Positions 1 through 14,819 of a DNA stretch of 14,819 nt are shown piece by piece. The position numbers were made by a program, and so were the translations under genes. This DNA is from Sulfurovum sp. bin170 (GTDB taxonomy: Bacteria > Campylobacterota > Campylobacteria > Campylobacterales > Sulfurovaceae). The notes below the pieces were generated by a model. It ran no database searches, was not told the DNA's origin, and worked only from the letters and a program-made list of their open reading frames with translations. Each line of letters opens with the position of its first letter. Position 1 is the first letter of the stretch. The stretch lies in NCBI RefSeq assembly GCF_010892395.1, contig NZ_JAACKB010000378.1:1-14819 (forward strand), written 5' to 3'.

Positions 1-30
1 ACGCCGATTCCGAAAATGCAAATTGCATAT

Positions 31-93
31 AAGGAAACGATGGCTTCAGCCTCGCTAATTCATTGGCATTGGGCTGAAGCCATCGGTTCCTAG
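31..93. repeat. Inverted REP-like pair, family B (GGAAACGATGGCTTCAGCC type)
   Basis: Two arms, 33-51 and 72-90, are inverted copies with one mismatch in 19 bases, separated by 20 nt. Each end has a minor hairpin; the left one can fold as CGA(T)GGCT / AGCCTCG with a bulged T. The same sequence, slightly diverged, recurs at 12603-12667 between rplJ and rplL, so this is a dispersed repeat family. A small separate palindrome, ATGCAA-A-TTGCAT, lies just before it at 16-28. The transcript ending upstream of the window is unknown, so a role as its terminator or 3' stabiliser cannot be judged. Confidence 0.75.
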
Positions 94-137
94 TTTTGCA
101 AGATGTCTATTAATGTCTCTTAGCATCTGAAAATATC

Positions 138-146
138 TGCTATAAT
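138..146 (+). promoter_or_regulatory. Extended -10 promoter for the RND permease gene
   Basis: The sequence TGCTATAAT is a perfect extended -10 (TGn plus TATAAT), ending 23 bases before the ATG of the permease gene. No good -35 hexamer is seen 16-18 bases upstream, which is normal for extended -10 promoters and for the AT-rich sigma70 promoters of Campylobacterota. Predicted initiation near 152-154 would give a leader of under 20 nt. The ribosome site is weak (AGG at 160-162). Confidence 0.5.
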
Positions 147-169
147 AACCCAAAAAAACAGGTAGCCAA

Positions 170-3100
170 ATGTTCCAAAACCTCCTAAAATTCTTCATCA
201 CCAACGCCAGAATGAACTACCTCCTCTTTATCTTGGTATTTCTCACAGGTGTCTATAGCTACACCAAAACCCCAAAAGAGATATTTCCCTCATTTGAACT
301 AGATATGGTATCTATCTCAGGAGGCTACACAGGGGCATCCATTGATATTCTGGACAAGATGGCAGTCAAGAGAATCGAAGATGAAGTGAAAAACATCGAT
401 GGTATCAAAGAGTTATCTACCATCATCTCTCCTGCACGATTTAACATAATAGTAGAGCTTGAAAAACGCGTAAACAAATACAACACAGCCAACAAAATCA
501 AAGATGCCATCAGCATCACCAAGCAGTATCTACCTGATGATATGAATGAGCCGATGGTCAAGGTACTCACTACAGGTAAAAGATTGTTGAGTGTTGCGAT
601 TAGCAGTAAAACGGCTGACCATGCCAAGCTCATTGGCTCGGCTAAGATACTCAAAGAGCAAATCACCAATCTCAAAAATATCTCCGAAGTGACCATCTAT
701 GGCGATGCCGAAATCTACTATGATATTAGCCTAAACTCAGGGAAGATTCAAGCATTGGGGATTGATGAGAATGGCATCGCTTCTGCCATCAGGGGACTCT
801 CCTATATCTACCCTATTGGAAAAATAGAAGATAGCACAGGTGGTCACTTCTATATCTCGACCTACAATGGCAAAAAAACAGCCCAAGGTCTACTAGAGAG
901 CCAGATGATGGTTCAGGGAAAACGGTTCTACCTAAAAGATATTGCCACTGTGACCAAACGGTATGAGGATTCAGCTTCGCTCTTCTCTGTAGATACCCAA
1001 AATGCCATTGATGTGGCTATCGGTATGAGTGACTCAGGTAATGCACTGGAAATTTCTAAAGAGGTATCGGCTATTGTCAAAAGACTCAATCTTCAAAATG
1101 AGCAACTCACCTACCTCATCCATGATGACTACTCTGTGCGTATAAAAGATAGGCTCAATATTGTAGTATCCAATATCCTACTAGGTCTTATCCTTATCTC
1201 TTTTTTGGTCATGGTACTTATAAACACACGGATGTCCTTTGTTATCTCTTTGGGTATCCCCACCTCATTTGTGATGGGGGCTTTTTGGCTCTATGCCTCA
1301 GGCTACAGCATCAATATGATTTCATTAATTGGGGTGCTTATTGCTTTGGGAATTATCGTCGATGATGCCATTGTGGTGAGTGAAAATATACAGCAACATA
1401 TCGAAGCAGGAATTGAACCCAAAGAGGCGGCGATTGTGGGGGCAAAAGAGATGTTTAAGCCTGTTACCATCGCTTCCTTGACCACGCTCTTTGCTTTTAT
1501 CCCTGCACTGATGATAGGTGGAACACTAGGGGAGGTGATGAAGCTTATCCCTATCACTGTTTCGGTGTTGGTCTTGGCTTCACTTATTGAGTCTTTTGTC
1601 TTTTTGCCAATACACGCAGCACATATCCTAAAAAAAGAGAGCAAACCTCTGGATTGGGGAAAAGCAAATCGAATATATAGTCTTATTATCCACTACCTTA
1701 TCCATTTCAAAAAGACCTTTCTACTTATATTTCTGCTACTCGTGCCTATCGGTATCATTATGGGTATCAAAGCAAGTAAATTTCAAATGTTCCCCAAGTT
1801 TGACTCTAGCACCGTCACCCTCACCCTAAAAGCCAATGTCAACAGCACCACCGAAGAGACGCACAGAATTTTAAAAGAGATAGAAGAGGATTTGTATGCC
1901 AAAAAAGAGCAACTCTATATCGAACATATCGGAGCCGTGGCAGGTTGGCGACGAGATAGTGGAGGCAATAGCGAAACCTACCCCTATGTGGGACAGATAA
2001 AGATAGAGCTACAGAAACTCAAAGCCCAAAATTTTATCGATGCCTATATCACCCCAACTCTTAGCTTCTACTATGATGAGACTAACCGAATTAGAGAGAA
2101 GAAATCAGCTATCATCTCAGTAGAGTTACGAGAGTTTTTAAAAGAGCATAACTACAAAGAGAGATTTAATCTAACCGATATAGATATTGTAGAGAAAAAA
2201 GTGGGTCCAATCAAATCGGACATCAAGATAGGACTTATCTCCAATGACAATGCTAAAGTGATAAACTACATGCAACAGCTGAGAAGTTCACTCCTTGCCC
2301 TTGATGGTATCGTCTCGGTTGATGATGGTATGAAGTTTGGGATAGATGAGATAAAACTCAAAGTCAACAGCTATGGTGAGTCACTGGGAATCAATGAACA
2401 ACAGCTAGGACAACTGCTATCCAATATGTACCTAGAGCGAAAAGTAGCTATCGCTTTTGATGCTACTGACCTACTAGAGATTCGTATCAAACGAGACAAC
2501 AAGGACTCCATCGAAGCCCTGAAAAATTTTGAGATAAACTTAGGAGAGTTGGGAACGGTACGACTCAAAGAGGTTGTAGAGTTTCAAAAAGTCAAATCAT
2601 TTGAGAAAATCATCAAAGATTTTGGAGAGAAAAACTTCTATATCTACGCCAATGTCAATAGTAAGATTATCACAGCCAATGAGGCGATAGCAAAAATTCA
2701 ACCCCTCCTCGACACTATCAAAGCTGATGGCATCAAACTAAAGTTTAAAGGGGAACAGGAGAAACAGAAATCCCTCAAAAACGACATGATGGCAGCCTCT
2801 GCACTGGCGATGATACTTATTATGCTCTCCATGCTCTATCTTTTTAACTCTTTTAGAGAGACATTTATGATGATGTCGGTGATTCCTTTCTCATTTTTAG
2901 GAGTCTTGGCAGGTCACTTTATACTCGATATTAACCTAAGCCTCTCTTCTGTTATCGGTACACTAGGACTTGCAGGAGTCGTTATAAATGATGGAATAAT
3001 TATGATGATAAATTTGAAAAAAGCGACTAATATAGAGGAGATTTACCACCATGCGAGTAAACGATTTCGACCGATTATCTTAACAACCATTACCACGCTT

Positions 3101-3262
3101 ATCGGTCTATCTAGTCTTATATTTTTTCCAACTGGTCAAGCAGTTATCTTTCAGCCGATGGCGATTGCTCTTGGATTTGGGCTACTTTGGGGAACAGTTT
3201 TGAACCTGCTCTATCTACCTGTTTTATATGTGGTTTTGAGCAAAAAAAGATTAATATCGTAG
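170..3262 (+). CDS. RND-family efflux permease (AcrB/ACR_tran type)
   Basis: Inner-membrane proton-driven transporter of the resistance-nodulation-division superfamily, 1030 aa, a normal full length. Twelve membrane segments are visible: about 14-32, 332-350, 357-375, 384-405, 432-452, 460-482, 515-533, 873-892, 900-919, 925-949, 967-986 and 994-1023. Large periplasmic loops follow segments 1 and 7. TM4 carries the paired aspartates D398-D399 (GIIVDDAIVVSEN), equivalent to D407/D408 of AcrB. TM10 reads GVVINDGIIMM, so the AcrB lysine position is N940, followed by D941; many RND permeases of the VND-type have this and may use a different proton relay. No membrane-fusion protein or TolC-like gene is adjacent inside the window, and the gene has its own promoter. 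Substrate is unknown. The stop TAG lies in the GTAG of a REP-like element. The family is certain; the substrate class is not assignable. Confidence 0.93.
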   Translation: MFQNLLKFFITNARMNYLLFILVFLTGVYSYTKTPKEIFPSFELDMVSISGGYTGASIDILDKMAVKRIEDEVKNIDGIKELSTIISPARFNIIVELEKRVNKYNTANKIKDAISITKQYLPDDMNEPMVKVLTTGKRLLSVAISSKTADHAKLIGSAKILKEQITNLKNISEVTIYGDAEIYYDISLNSGKIQALGIDENGIASAIRGLSYIYPIGKIEDSTGGHFYISTYNGKKTAQGLLESQMMVQGKRFYLKDIATVTKRYEDSASLFSVDTQNAIDVAIGMSDSGNALEISKEVSAIVKRLNLQNEQLTYLIHDDYSVRIKDRLNIVVSNILLGLILISFLVMVLINTRMSFVISLGIPTSFVMGAFWLYASGYSINMISLIGVLIALGIIVDDAIVVSENIQQHIEAGIEPKEAAIVGAKEMFKPVTIASLTTLFAFIPALMIGGTLGEVMKLIPITVSVLVLASLIESFVFLPIHAAHILKKESKPLDWGKANRIYSLIIHYLIHFKKTFLLIFLLLVPIGIIMGIKASKFQMFPKFDSSTVTLTLKANVNSTTEETHRILKEIEEDLYAKKEQLYIEHIGAVAGWRRDSGGNSETYPYVGQIKIELQKLKAQNFIDAYITPTLSFYYDETNRIREKKSAIISVELREFLKEHNYKERFNLTDIDIVEKKVGPIKSDIKIGLISNDNAKVINYMQQLRSSLLALDGIVSVDDGMKFGIDEIKLKVNSYGESLGINEQQLGQLLSNMYLERKVAIAFDATDLLEIRIKRDNKDSIEALKNFEINLGELGTVRLKEVVEFQKVKSFEKIIKDFGEKNFYIYANVNSKIITANEAIAKIQPLLDTIKADGIKLKFKGEQEKQKSLKNDMMAASALAMILIMLSMLYLFNSFRETFMMMSVIPFSFLGVLAGHFILDINLSLSSVIGTLGLAGVVINDGIIMMINLKKATNIEEIYHHASKRFRPIILTTITTLIGLSSLIFFPTGQAVIFQPMAIALGFGLLWGTVLNLLYLPVLYVVLSKKRLIS

Positions 3263-3279
3263 GGTCGGTAACACCGACC
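3259..3279 (+). repeat. Single REP-like module (GTAG plus hairpin) at the RND stop codon
   Basis: GTAG (3259-3262) is followed directly by stem GGTCGGT, loop AAC and stem ACCGACC (3263-3279). The TAG is the stop codon of the permease gene. A 22-base stretch, 3259-3280, is identical to 14265-14286 in the rplA-rplK spacer. It sits in the 45-bp gap between two convergent genes and may protect or end both messages. No U-tract follows the hairpin on either strand, so it is not a standard intrinsic terminator. Confidence 0.8.
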
Positions 3280-3307
3280 AAATTGAATCCATTTTATACT
3301 CAAAAAT

Positions 3308-12000
<8,693 letters not shown>

Positions 12001-12068
12001 TCATTTTAATATTATGTTTATGTTATTGATGGAATGTATATTAGGTATTTTACCTTTCGTAGATATAC

Positions 12069-12091
12069 AAAAAAACTATTGCACAATAGCT
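12069..12091 (-). terminator. Terminator or attenuator between rplL and rpoB
   Basis: Read on the minus strand: stem CTATT, loop GTGC, stem AATAG, extendable by an A-U and a G-U pair, then seven Ts (12075-12069). This has intrinsic-terminator form with a weak AT-rich stem, so partial read-through is expected. In E. coli an attenuator at the same place lowers rpoBC expression relative to the ribosomal proteins. A similar role is inferred here; a full stop would need a separate rpoBC promoter, and I see no convincing one. Confidence 0.55.
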
Positions 12092-12115
12092 TGTCACTAT
12101 ATCCTGTTGAATCTC

Positions 12116-12175
12116 GTAGGGTGGTGCTTTGAAAGCCCACCAAAACAGATGGTGGGCATAAATGCACCACCCTAC
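12116..12175. repeat. Complete inverted REP pair (BIME/REPIN-like), 60 bp
   Basis: The outer ends are perfect 12-bp inverted repeats, GTAGGGTGGTGC (12116-12127) and GCACCACCCTAC (12164-12175). Inside are GCCCACC (12135-12141) and GGTGGGC (12151-12157). Each half also folds alone: GTAG, then stem GGTGG(T)GC with a bulged T, a loop of TTTGAAA (left) or ATTTAT (right), then GCCCACC. It lies 23 bases downstream of the rplL stop. The whole element can form a long RNA stem in the transcript between rplL and the terminator. Confidence 0.88.
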
Positions 12176-12198
12176 AGAGTAAACAAATTAGTCTCTAA

Positions 12199-12564
12199 TT
12201 ACTTAAGTTCGCACTCAGCACCAGCTTCTTCAATCTCTTTTTTAATTGCTTCTGCTTCATCTTTAGAGGCAGCCTCTTTAAGAGTAGTTGGAACATTTTC
12301 AACTGCTGATTTTGCCTCTTTAAGACCAAGCCCAGTGATTTTTCTTACTACTTTAATAGCAGCAATTTTCTTAGCACCTGCACCTGTAAGAACTACATCA
12401 AACTCTGTCTGCTCTTCAACCTCTTCTGCTACTGCACCACCTGCTACTACTGTAGCTTGTGCAGATACACCAAATTTCTCTTCAAACTCTTTTACTAGCT
12501 CTGAGAGCTCTAATACTGACATGTTTGAGATAAACTCTAATACATCTTCTTTTGTTGTTGCCAT
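12199..12564 (-). CDS. rplL: 50S ribosomal protein L7/L12
   Basis: Stalk protein of the large subunit that recruits translational GTPases, 121 aa, the usual length. Residues 1 to about 32 form the N-terminal dimerisation and L10-binding helices. Residues about 35-52 are an Ala/Val/Glu-rich hinge, and about 53-121 form the C-terminal factor-binding domain with the conserved GLGLKEAK. The ATG has AAGGA upstream. It follows rplJ after 183 bp, unusually long for this pair, the spacer being filled with palindromic elements. It ends with TAA, and the next REP pair begins 23 bases later. L12 is needed in several copies per ribosome, so the structures on both sides could affect its relative dosage (inference). 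Confidence 0.98.
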   Translation of the reverse strand: MATTKEDVLEFISNMSVLELSELVKEFEEKFGVSAQATVVAGGAVAEEVEEQTEFDVVLTGAGAKKIAAIKVVRKITGLGLKEAKSAVENVPTTLKEAASKDEAEAIKKEIEEAGAECELK

Positions 12565-12602
12565 TTTTTTTCCTTATTATCGTTTCATTTTATTCATATC
12601 GG

Positions 12603-12667
12603 ACTTCTTGGAATCGGAGGCTTCAGCCCCGAAAGAGACGAGGCTAAAGCCATCGTTTCCTAGAAGT
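12603..12667. repeat. Inverted REP-like pair, family B, second copy
   Basis: Arms 12603-12628 and 12642-12667 are inverted copies matching at 21 of 26 positions, with a 13-nt loop. The core matches the element at 31-93. Each half folds into a small hairpin: the minus-strand half as CGA(T)GGCT / AGCCTCG, the plus-strand half as CGG(A)GGCT / AGCCCCG. This keeps the bulge and swaps an A-T pair for G-C. A further small palindrome, CTAGAA / TTCTAG (12661-12676), overlaps its right edge. Confidence 0.75.
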
Positions 12668-12681
12668 TTTTCTAGTTTTCT

Positions 12682-12722
12682 TTCTCGTTCCCATCCGTCC
12701 TCGGTGGGAATGCATACGAGAA
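12682..12722. repeat. Imperfect palindrome, family C (TTCCCA...TGGGAA type)
   Basis: The outer stem is TTCTCGT (12682-12688) with ACGAGAA (12716-12722), and the inner stem is TCCCA (12689-12693) with TGGGA (12705-12709). The tip stem is CCG / CGG closing TCCT, with a bulged T between the inner stem and the tip. The right side carries an unpaired ATGCAT. It resembles a palindrome type I recall from other bacterial genomes, which I have not verified. It is the middle one of three palindromes in the rplJ-rplL spacer. Confidence 0.6.
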
Positions 12723-12725
12723 TTT

Positions 12726-12751
12726 GGCGATGCTCAAAAGCACCACCCTAC
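12726..12751 (-). repeat. Single REP-like module at the rplJ stop codon
   Basis: On the minus strand GTAG (12751-12748) is followed by stem GGTGGTGC, loop TTTTGA and stem GCATCGCC. This is eight pairs including two G-U wobbles. The TAG is the stop codon of rplJ. The first 12 bases equal the ends of the element at 12116-12175, so it belongs to the same stem family but has drifted. Confidence 0.75.
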
Positions 12752-13233
12752 GCCTCTTCTTCTAGTTTCTCAGCTAATGCACTCATACCAATTGTAAAGT
12801 TCCGCACTGGTGCATTCCAAACATTAAGTAACATACCGAGAAGTTCATCTCTACCTGGAAGTTTAGCCATCGCATTAATTGTATTAATATCAGCAACTTT
12901 TGACTCTATTACCCCAGATTTGATTGAGAAGTTATCTTTGTTGGCTTCAGCAGATTTATCAGCCACTTTACAAGTAGCAATCTGATCTTCACCCCAAATA
13001 AAAACATTTGTATTTACAAGCTCCATCTCTTCACATCCTGCATTTTTAAGTGCAATTCCTGCTAAAGTGTTTTTTATAACTCGTACCTGTACGGCATTTT
13101 CTCTAGCTAATGCTCTTACACCCTCTAACGCCTCAACAGTCATACCTTTGTAATCACATACGATTACAGCACCCTGTTCTGCAAATGCAGTTGATAGTTC
13201 ATTTACAATAGCTTCTTTTTCTGTTCTAGTCAT
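12748..13233 (-). CDS. rplJ: 50S ribosomal protein L10
   Basis: Stalk base protein that binds 23S rRNA next to L11 and carries L12 dimers on its C-terminal helix, 161 aa, normal length. The N-terminal RNA-binding domain includes VIVCDYKGMTVEALEG and RVIKNTLAGIALKNAG. The last 25 or so residues (NFTIGMSALAEKLEEEA) form the amphipathic helix for L12. The start ATG follows AGGAG at good spacing. A 275-bp spacer upstream carries a TATAAT promoter and a structured leader typical of L10 autoregulation. The last codons are GCG TAG, and the TAG belongs to a REP-like module, so the final Ala codon sits at the element edge. Confidence 0.98.
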   Translation of the reverse strand: MTRTEKEAIVNELSTAFAEQGAVIVCDYKGMTVEALEGVRALARENAVQVRVIKNTLAGIALKNAGCEEMELVNTNVFIWGEDQIATCKVADKSAEANKDNFSIKSGVIESKVADINTINAMAKLPGRDELLGMLLNVWNAPVRNFTIGMSALAEKLEEEA

Positions 13234-13253
13234 TTTTTCTCCTTCCGACCTCT

Positions 13254-13319
13254 AAAAGGGTATTGTTTTCACAATCTGCTCTCTCTTTCAAGAGAACTAA
13301 TTAAGCTCTCGCCCCTATT
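13254..13319 (-). ncRNA. Candidate ribosomal protein L10 leader
   Basis: The minus-strand RNA upstream of rplJ can close with AAUAGGG (13319-13313) against CCCUUUU (13260-13254), with one U-U mismatch. Inside are a CUCU-UGAA-AGAG hairpin (13294-13283) and an AUUGU-GAAA-ACAAU hairpin (13275-13262). A GAGAG stretch near 13310 offers an alternative partner for the UCUC. Position directly before rplJ and a multibranched fold fit the known L10 leader class, where L10(L12)4 binds and represses its own operon. Identification rests on position and fold only; the conserved L10-binding bases were not matched. Confidence 0.5.
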
Positions 13320-13333
13320 ATCTTTAGTCTAAG

Positions 13334-13339
13334 ATTATA
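13334..13339 (-). promoter_or_regulatory. -10 element of a promoter for rplJ-rplL-rpoB-rpoC
   Basis: On the minus strand a perfect TATAAT lies in the context CATATATAATC, with T-rich sequence (six Ts at 13362-13357) where a -35 would be. Predicted initiation near 13327 places the whole candidate L10 leader in the 5' UTR of about 95 nt. This is the expected place for a secondary promoter of the operon. Confidence 0.55.
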
Positions 13340-13370
13340 TATGCTAAGCATAAAGGAAAAAACATTTGTT

Positions 13371-13471
13371 GTAGGGGCAGAGCAAAGTCTCTGCCCTCCA
13401 CTTCAAATGCTCTAAGCTTTAGGCTCTTTTATCTATCCAAACAGAGGGTAGACACATCGGTCTACCCCTAC
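13371..13471. repeat. Inverted REP pair with diverged stems, 101 bp
   Basis: The left module (+) is GTAG 13371-13374, stem GGGCAGAG, loop CAAAGT, stem CTCTGCCC, then TC. The right module (-) is GTAG 13471-13468, stem GGGTAGAC, loop CGATGT, stem GTCTACCC, then TC. Both are 28 bases long. They differ at two stem pairs, each changed on both sides, and at two loop bases. About 45 nt of unrelated sequence separates them. The pair lies in the rplA-rplJ spacer, just upstream of the rplJ promoter. Confidence 0.8.
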
Positions 13472-13529
13472 ATTTTTATATCTAAAAGATAGACACATGG
13501 GTCTACCCCTACGCTTTTATATCCAAAAG
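13449..13529. repeat. 41-bp tandem duplication spanning the rplA 3' end
   Basis: 13449-13488 and 13490-13529 align at 36 of 40 bases, with a period of 41. The unit covers part of a REP hairpin, the GTAG and the last codons of rplA. The copy closer to rplJ retains a readable relic of the rplA tail (LLDIKM then TAG), against the functional LLDIKA then TAG. It looks like a local duplication, followed by drift. Confidence 0.8.
13487..13512 (-). repeat. Single REP-like module at the rplA stop codon
   Basis: On the minus strand GTAG (13512-13509) is followed by stem GGGTAGAC, loop CCATGT and stem GTCTATCT, eight pairs with two G-U wobbles. The TAG is the rplA stop. It is the duplicate of the module at 13446-13471. 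Confidence 0.75.
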
Positions 13530-14216
13530 TTCTGCCGTATCCATAGTAACAGCTGGACTCATAGTCAAAGACAATGCTCCATTAAGAATATATCTACCTT
13601 TTGCTGCGGCTGGTTTTGATTTGTTAATAATCTGCATAAAAGTTATAAAATTCTCAGCAATCTTCTCTGCACCAAAACTCACTTTACCAATACCTGCATG
13701 GATATTACCTTTTTTATCAACTCTAAAGTTAACTTTTCCACCTTTTGCCTCTGTAACAGCTTTTGTTACATCCATAGTCACAGTACCTGTCTTAGGGTTA
13801 GGCATAAGACCTTTTGGTCCCAAGATTCTAGCTACTTTACCAAGTTGTCCCATCATATTAGGTGTTGCAATTACAGTATCAAAGTTAATAATACCCTCTT
13901 TAATCTGAGCAATTAAATCATCTGTTCCAACAATATCAGCACCTGCTGCTTTTGCCTCATCAGCTTTATCATCTTTTGCAAATACAGCAACTCTTACAAC
14001 TTTACCTGTACCATTTGGTAAAATTACCGAACCTCTAACCATCTGGTCAGCATGTCGTGGGTCAAGATTTAGGTTTAATGCTATCTCAACAGTCTCATCA
14101 AACTTTGCTGATTTTAATTTTGGAAGCAGTGCCACTGCATCTGCTACAGAGTATTTTTTTTCACTATCTATTTTTTCTAAGAGCGCTGCTCTTTTTTTAC
14201 TTACTTTTTTTGCCAT
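13509..14216 (-). CDS. rplA: 50S ribosomal protein L1
   Basis: L1-stalk protein of the large subunit that binds 23S rRNA and helps release the E-site tRNA, 235 aa, normal length. Family motifs are intact: [11 protein letters not shown] near 62-72, [20 protein letters not shown] near 117-136, and [11 protein letters not shown] just after. The C-terminal [13 protein letters not shown] stretch completes the two-domain fold. The ATG follows GGAGAG. It lies 117 bp after rplK, with an inverted REP pair between them. The gene ends AAA GCG TAG, the TAG coming from a REP module, and the last five codons plus the stop recur 41 bp downstream. In other bacteria L1 represses the rplKA message; no clear L1 site is visible within the window. 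Confidence 0.98.
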   Translation of the reverse strand: MAKKVSKKRAALLEKIDSEKKYSVADAVALLPKLKSAKFDETVEIALNLNLDPRHADQMVRGSVILPNGTGKVVRVAVFAKDDKADEAKAAGADIVGTDDLIAQIKEGIINFDTVIATPNMMGQLGKVARILGPKGLMPNPKTGTVTMDVTKAVTEAKGGKVNFRVDKKGNIHAGIGKVSFGAEKIAENFITFMQIINKSKPAAAKGRYILNGALSLTMSPAVTMDTAELLDIKA

Positions 14217-14264
14217 CTATCTCTCCACGATATATTATCAATAAATCTCCCACTATTCTGTGGT

Positions 14265-14337
14265 GTAGGGTCGGTAACACCGACCATAAAAATTATAAAC
14301 ACAAATTATTTGTATTGTTCGATTTCATCGAACCTAC
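14265..14337. repeat. Inverted REP pair in the rplA-rplK spacer, 73 bp
   Basis: The left module (+) is GTAG 14265-14268, stem GGTCGGT, loop AAC, stem ACCGACC (to 14285). The right module (-) is GTAG 14337-14334, stem GTTCGAT, loop GAA, stem ATCGAAC (to 14317). The two stems differ at two positions, both with compensating partners. The right module supplies the rplK stop TAG. The left module repeats 3259-3280 exactly over 22 bases. Confidence 0.85.
14292..14297 (-). promoter_or_regulatory. Weak candidate -10 upstream of rplA
   Basis: A TATAAT on the minus strand (context GTTTATAATTT) lies between the two REP modules, 75 bases before the rplA start. No -35 is seen, and the region is AT-rich, so chance occurrence is quite possible. 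Confidence 0.2.
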
Positions 14338-14759
14338 GCAGTAACCTCTACACCCATACTTCTACAAGTACCCATTATGATTTTTGCTGCCATTGCTTTA
14401 TCATCTGTATTTAAATCAGCAATTTTCTGCGCTACAATCTCATCAATTTGAGCAGTAGTCAGACTTCCTACTTTATTTTTAAGTGGATTATCTGAACCAC
14501 TTTTTAAGTTTGCTGCTTTCAAGATAAGCTCTGATGCAGGTGGTTGCTTAGTCTCAAATGTAAAACTTCTATCTGCATAAACAGTCACTTCAACAGGAAT
14601 TTTGAACCCTGCCTTATCTTTTGTTCTCTCGTTAAATGCTTTACAAAATTCCATAATATTCACACCCCGTTGACCAAGTGCAGGTCCTACTGGTGGTGAT
14701 GGATTGGCTTTTGCTGCAGGAATCATCATCTTGAACTTTTCAGTTACTTTTTTTGCCAT
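14334..14759 (-). CDS. rplK: 50S ribosomal protein L11
   Basis: Component of the GTPase-associated centre that binds 23S rRNA with L10, 141 aa, the typical length. The N-terminal domain has the proline-rich [20 protein letters not shown], and the C-terminal RNA-binding domain contains NPLKNKVG and [12 protein letters not shown]. Two ATGs lie in tandem (14762 and 14759). AAGGAG is three bases from the first and six from the second, so I chose 14759, which also gives the family's MAKKV start. The gene ends ACT GCG TAG; the TAG lies in the right-hand REP module of the spacer. It is the first gene of the visible cluster. nusG is expected upstream but falls outside the window. Confidence 0.98.
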   Translation of the reverse strand: MAKKVTEKFKMMIPAAKANPSPPVGPALGQRGVNIMEFCKAFNERTKDKAGFKIPVEVTVYADRSFTFETKQPPASELILKAANLKSGSDNPLKNKVGSLTTAQIDEIVAQKIADLNTDDKAMAAKIIMGTCRSMGVEVTA

Positions 14760-14819
14760 CATTATCTCCTTAGATTAAATAGTTTTAGATTAAATAAAAA
14801 CTTGAGTAATAAAAACTTA
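14760..14819 (-). promoter_or_regulatory. Upstream region of rplK with a 12-nt direct repeat
   Basis: This AT-rich stretch holds the AAGGAG ribosome site of rplK. TTAGATTAAATA (plus strand) occurs twice, at 14770-14781 and 14785-14796, period 15. No TATAAT or L1-binding hairpin is evident. The stretch is cut by the window edge. Confidence 0.4.

Noticed and set aside
1..169. Small ORF or tRNA upstream of the RND gene
   Set aside because: The stretch is dominated by an inverted repeat and a promoter; no cloverleaf or plausible short coding frame with a ribosome site was seen.
14217..14333. Small antisense gene over the rplA-rplK spacer
   Set aside because: The plus-strand frame across 14057-14344 is a shadow of rplA extended through the REP pair, with no ribosome site.
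12116..14337. CRISPR-like array
   Set aside because: The repeats are palindromic modules of differing sequence with irregular spacing, located between genes; there are no regular spacers and no cas genes.

Overview
The window is a segment of a campylobacterotal (epsilonproteobacterial) chromosome carrying the ribosomal protein / RNA polymerase operon. The protein sequences resemble those of free-living sulfur-oxidiser lineages (Sulfurovum or Sulfurimonas type). That placement is from memory of the families and the genus is not certain. The order rplK-rplA-rplJ-rplL-rpoB-rpoC lies on the minus strand, reading right to left. An RND efflux permease gene on the plus strand converges on the end of rpoC.

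Layout: 1-169 is a non-coding region with an inverted-repeat element and an extended -10 promoter. 170-3262 is the RND permease. 3263-3307 is a 45-bp convergent gap with a GTAG hairpin. 3308-7843 is rpoC, which overlaps rpoB (7843-11991) by one base. 11992-12198 holds an intrinsic-terminator-like hairpin and a 60-bp inverted REP pair. Then come rplL (12199-12564), a 183-bp spacer full of palindromes, rplJ (12748-13233), a 275-bp spacer with a probable L10 leader, a TATAAT promoter and three REP modules, rplA (13509-14216), another inverted REP pair, and rplK (14334-14759). The last 60 bases are the upstream region of rplK. nusG would be expected further upstream, outside the window.

The genes are ordinary; the spaces between them are not. 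Every spacer between separate genes holds short palindromic elements. Nine of them share one design: a 5' GTAG immediately followed by a short hairpin, the signature of REP sequences mobilised by RAYT (TnpA_REP) transposases. Several are paired in inverted orientation with GTAG at the outer ends, as in BIME/REPIN elements. The stem sequences differ between loci but change in a base-pair-preserving way. In four genes (RND, rplJ, rplA, rplK) the stop codon TAG is the TAG of the element's GTAG, whereas the three genes not abutting an element (rpoC, rpoB, rplL) stop with TAA. At rplA the element and the last codons of the gene are tandemly duplicated. A second palindrome family occurs upstream of the RND gene and between rplJ and rplL.

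Functionally, L11 and L1 (rplK, rplA), then L10 and L12 (rplJ, rplL), then the beta and beta' subunits (rpoB, rpoC) are probably made from a long transcript. It appears to be re-initiated before rplJ, regulated by L10 at the leader, and attenuated between rplL and rpoB. No RNA genes, insertion sequences or CRISPR arrays were seen.
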